From JAICJR01 sp036494715 (GTDB taxonomy: Bacteria; Actinomycetota; Thermoleophilia; Solirubrobacterales; Thermoleophilaceae), in contig DASXNY010000140.1 of the NCBI GenBank assembly GCA_036494715.1, positions 1 to 13,001 on the forward strand: a DNA stretch of 13,001 bases, in the 5' to 3' direction. Shown here in pieces: positions 12,987-13,001 of this stretch. The first letter of the stretch is position 1. Every line of letters begins with the position of its first letter. A program made the translations under genes and the position numbers. Below the pieces are notes generated by a model, which did no database searches, was not told the DNA's origin, and worked only from the letters and a program-made list of their open reading frames with translations.

Positions 12987-13001
12987 TTGACGCTCGCGCA
13001 T
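12987..13001 (+). CDS. Possible 5' end of a gene running off the right edge
   Basis: AGGAG at 12977-12981 is followed 5 nt later by TTG (12987), opening a frame that reads M-T-L-A-H to the window end. The Shine-Dalgarno match and spacing are good, but five codons and a TTG start give no identity. Without the neighbouring sequence this is only a hint. Confidence 0.22.

Noticed and set aside
1..13001. CRISPR arrays, insertion sequences or an integrase
   Set aside because: No regularly spaced repeats, terminal inverted repeats with a transposase, or recombinase-like protein were seen on either strand.

Overview
The window looks like chromosomal DNA of a high-GC actinobacterium. The base composition, strong G/C bias at third codon positions, GTG starts, GGAGG-type ribosome binding sites and the protein families all fit this. 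The mix of a propeller-cupredoxin lipoprotein, a tandem-GAF NarL-type kinase, a HIR-like SPFH protein and a sigma factor with a SnoaL-like tail resembles Solirubrobacterales/Thermoleophilia. That placement is inference, because no rRNA or ribosomal marker is present.

Layout, left to right. (1) 1-1440: the start of a minus-strand gene at the edge, an SRPBCC protein (+) and a class I methyltransferase (-). A 3'-terminal tRNA fragment (1403-1432) lies directly upstream of the methyltransferase. It has the shape of a scar left by an element that integrated into a tRNA gene. (2) 1440-4426: a minus-strand pair of a 98-residue unknown protein and a large lipoprotein that fuses a PQQ-type beta-propeller to a blue-copper domain. 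A universal stress protein is divergent from this pair. (3) 4436-7223: a signalling block with a tandem-GAF histidine kinase (-), a divergent NarL/FixJ response regulator (+) and a free-standing receiver protein (-). (4) 7297-9016: an SPFH/band-7 protein followed by a two-TM protein with a helical tail, both minus strand. The receiver gene may be the last gene of the same transcript. (5) 9187-11498: a DHA2-type MFS exporter followed by a short-chain dehydrogenase (minus strand), ending in a perfect 13-bp stem. (6) 11639-12652: an ECF sigma factor with a SnoaL-like C-terminal domain, divergent from the exporter operon. (7) 12653-13001: a weak small ORF and a possible gene start at the right edge.

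How the parts may work together. The kinase probably phosphorylates the divergent NarL-type regulator, and the single receiver could compete for phosphate. The sigma factor has no adjacent anti-sigma gene and may be controlled by its own SnoaL-like domain. It plausibly governs the divergent exporter/dehydrogenase operon. The propeller-cupredoxin lipoprotein probably acts on the outer face of the membrane, passing electrons from an unknown substrate to copper. The least ordinary items are this fusion, the tRNA scar and the SPFH/two-TM pair. No CRISPR array, insertion sequence, integrase or complete RNA gene is visible.
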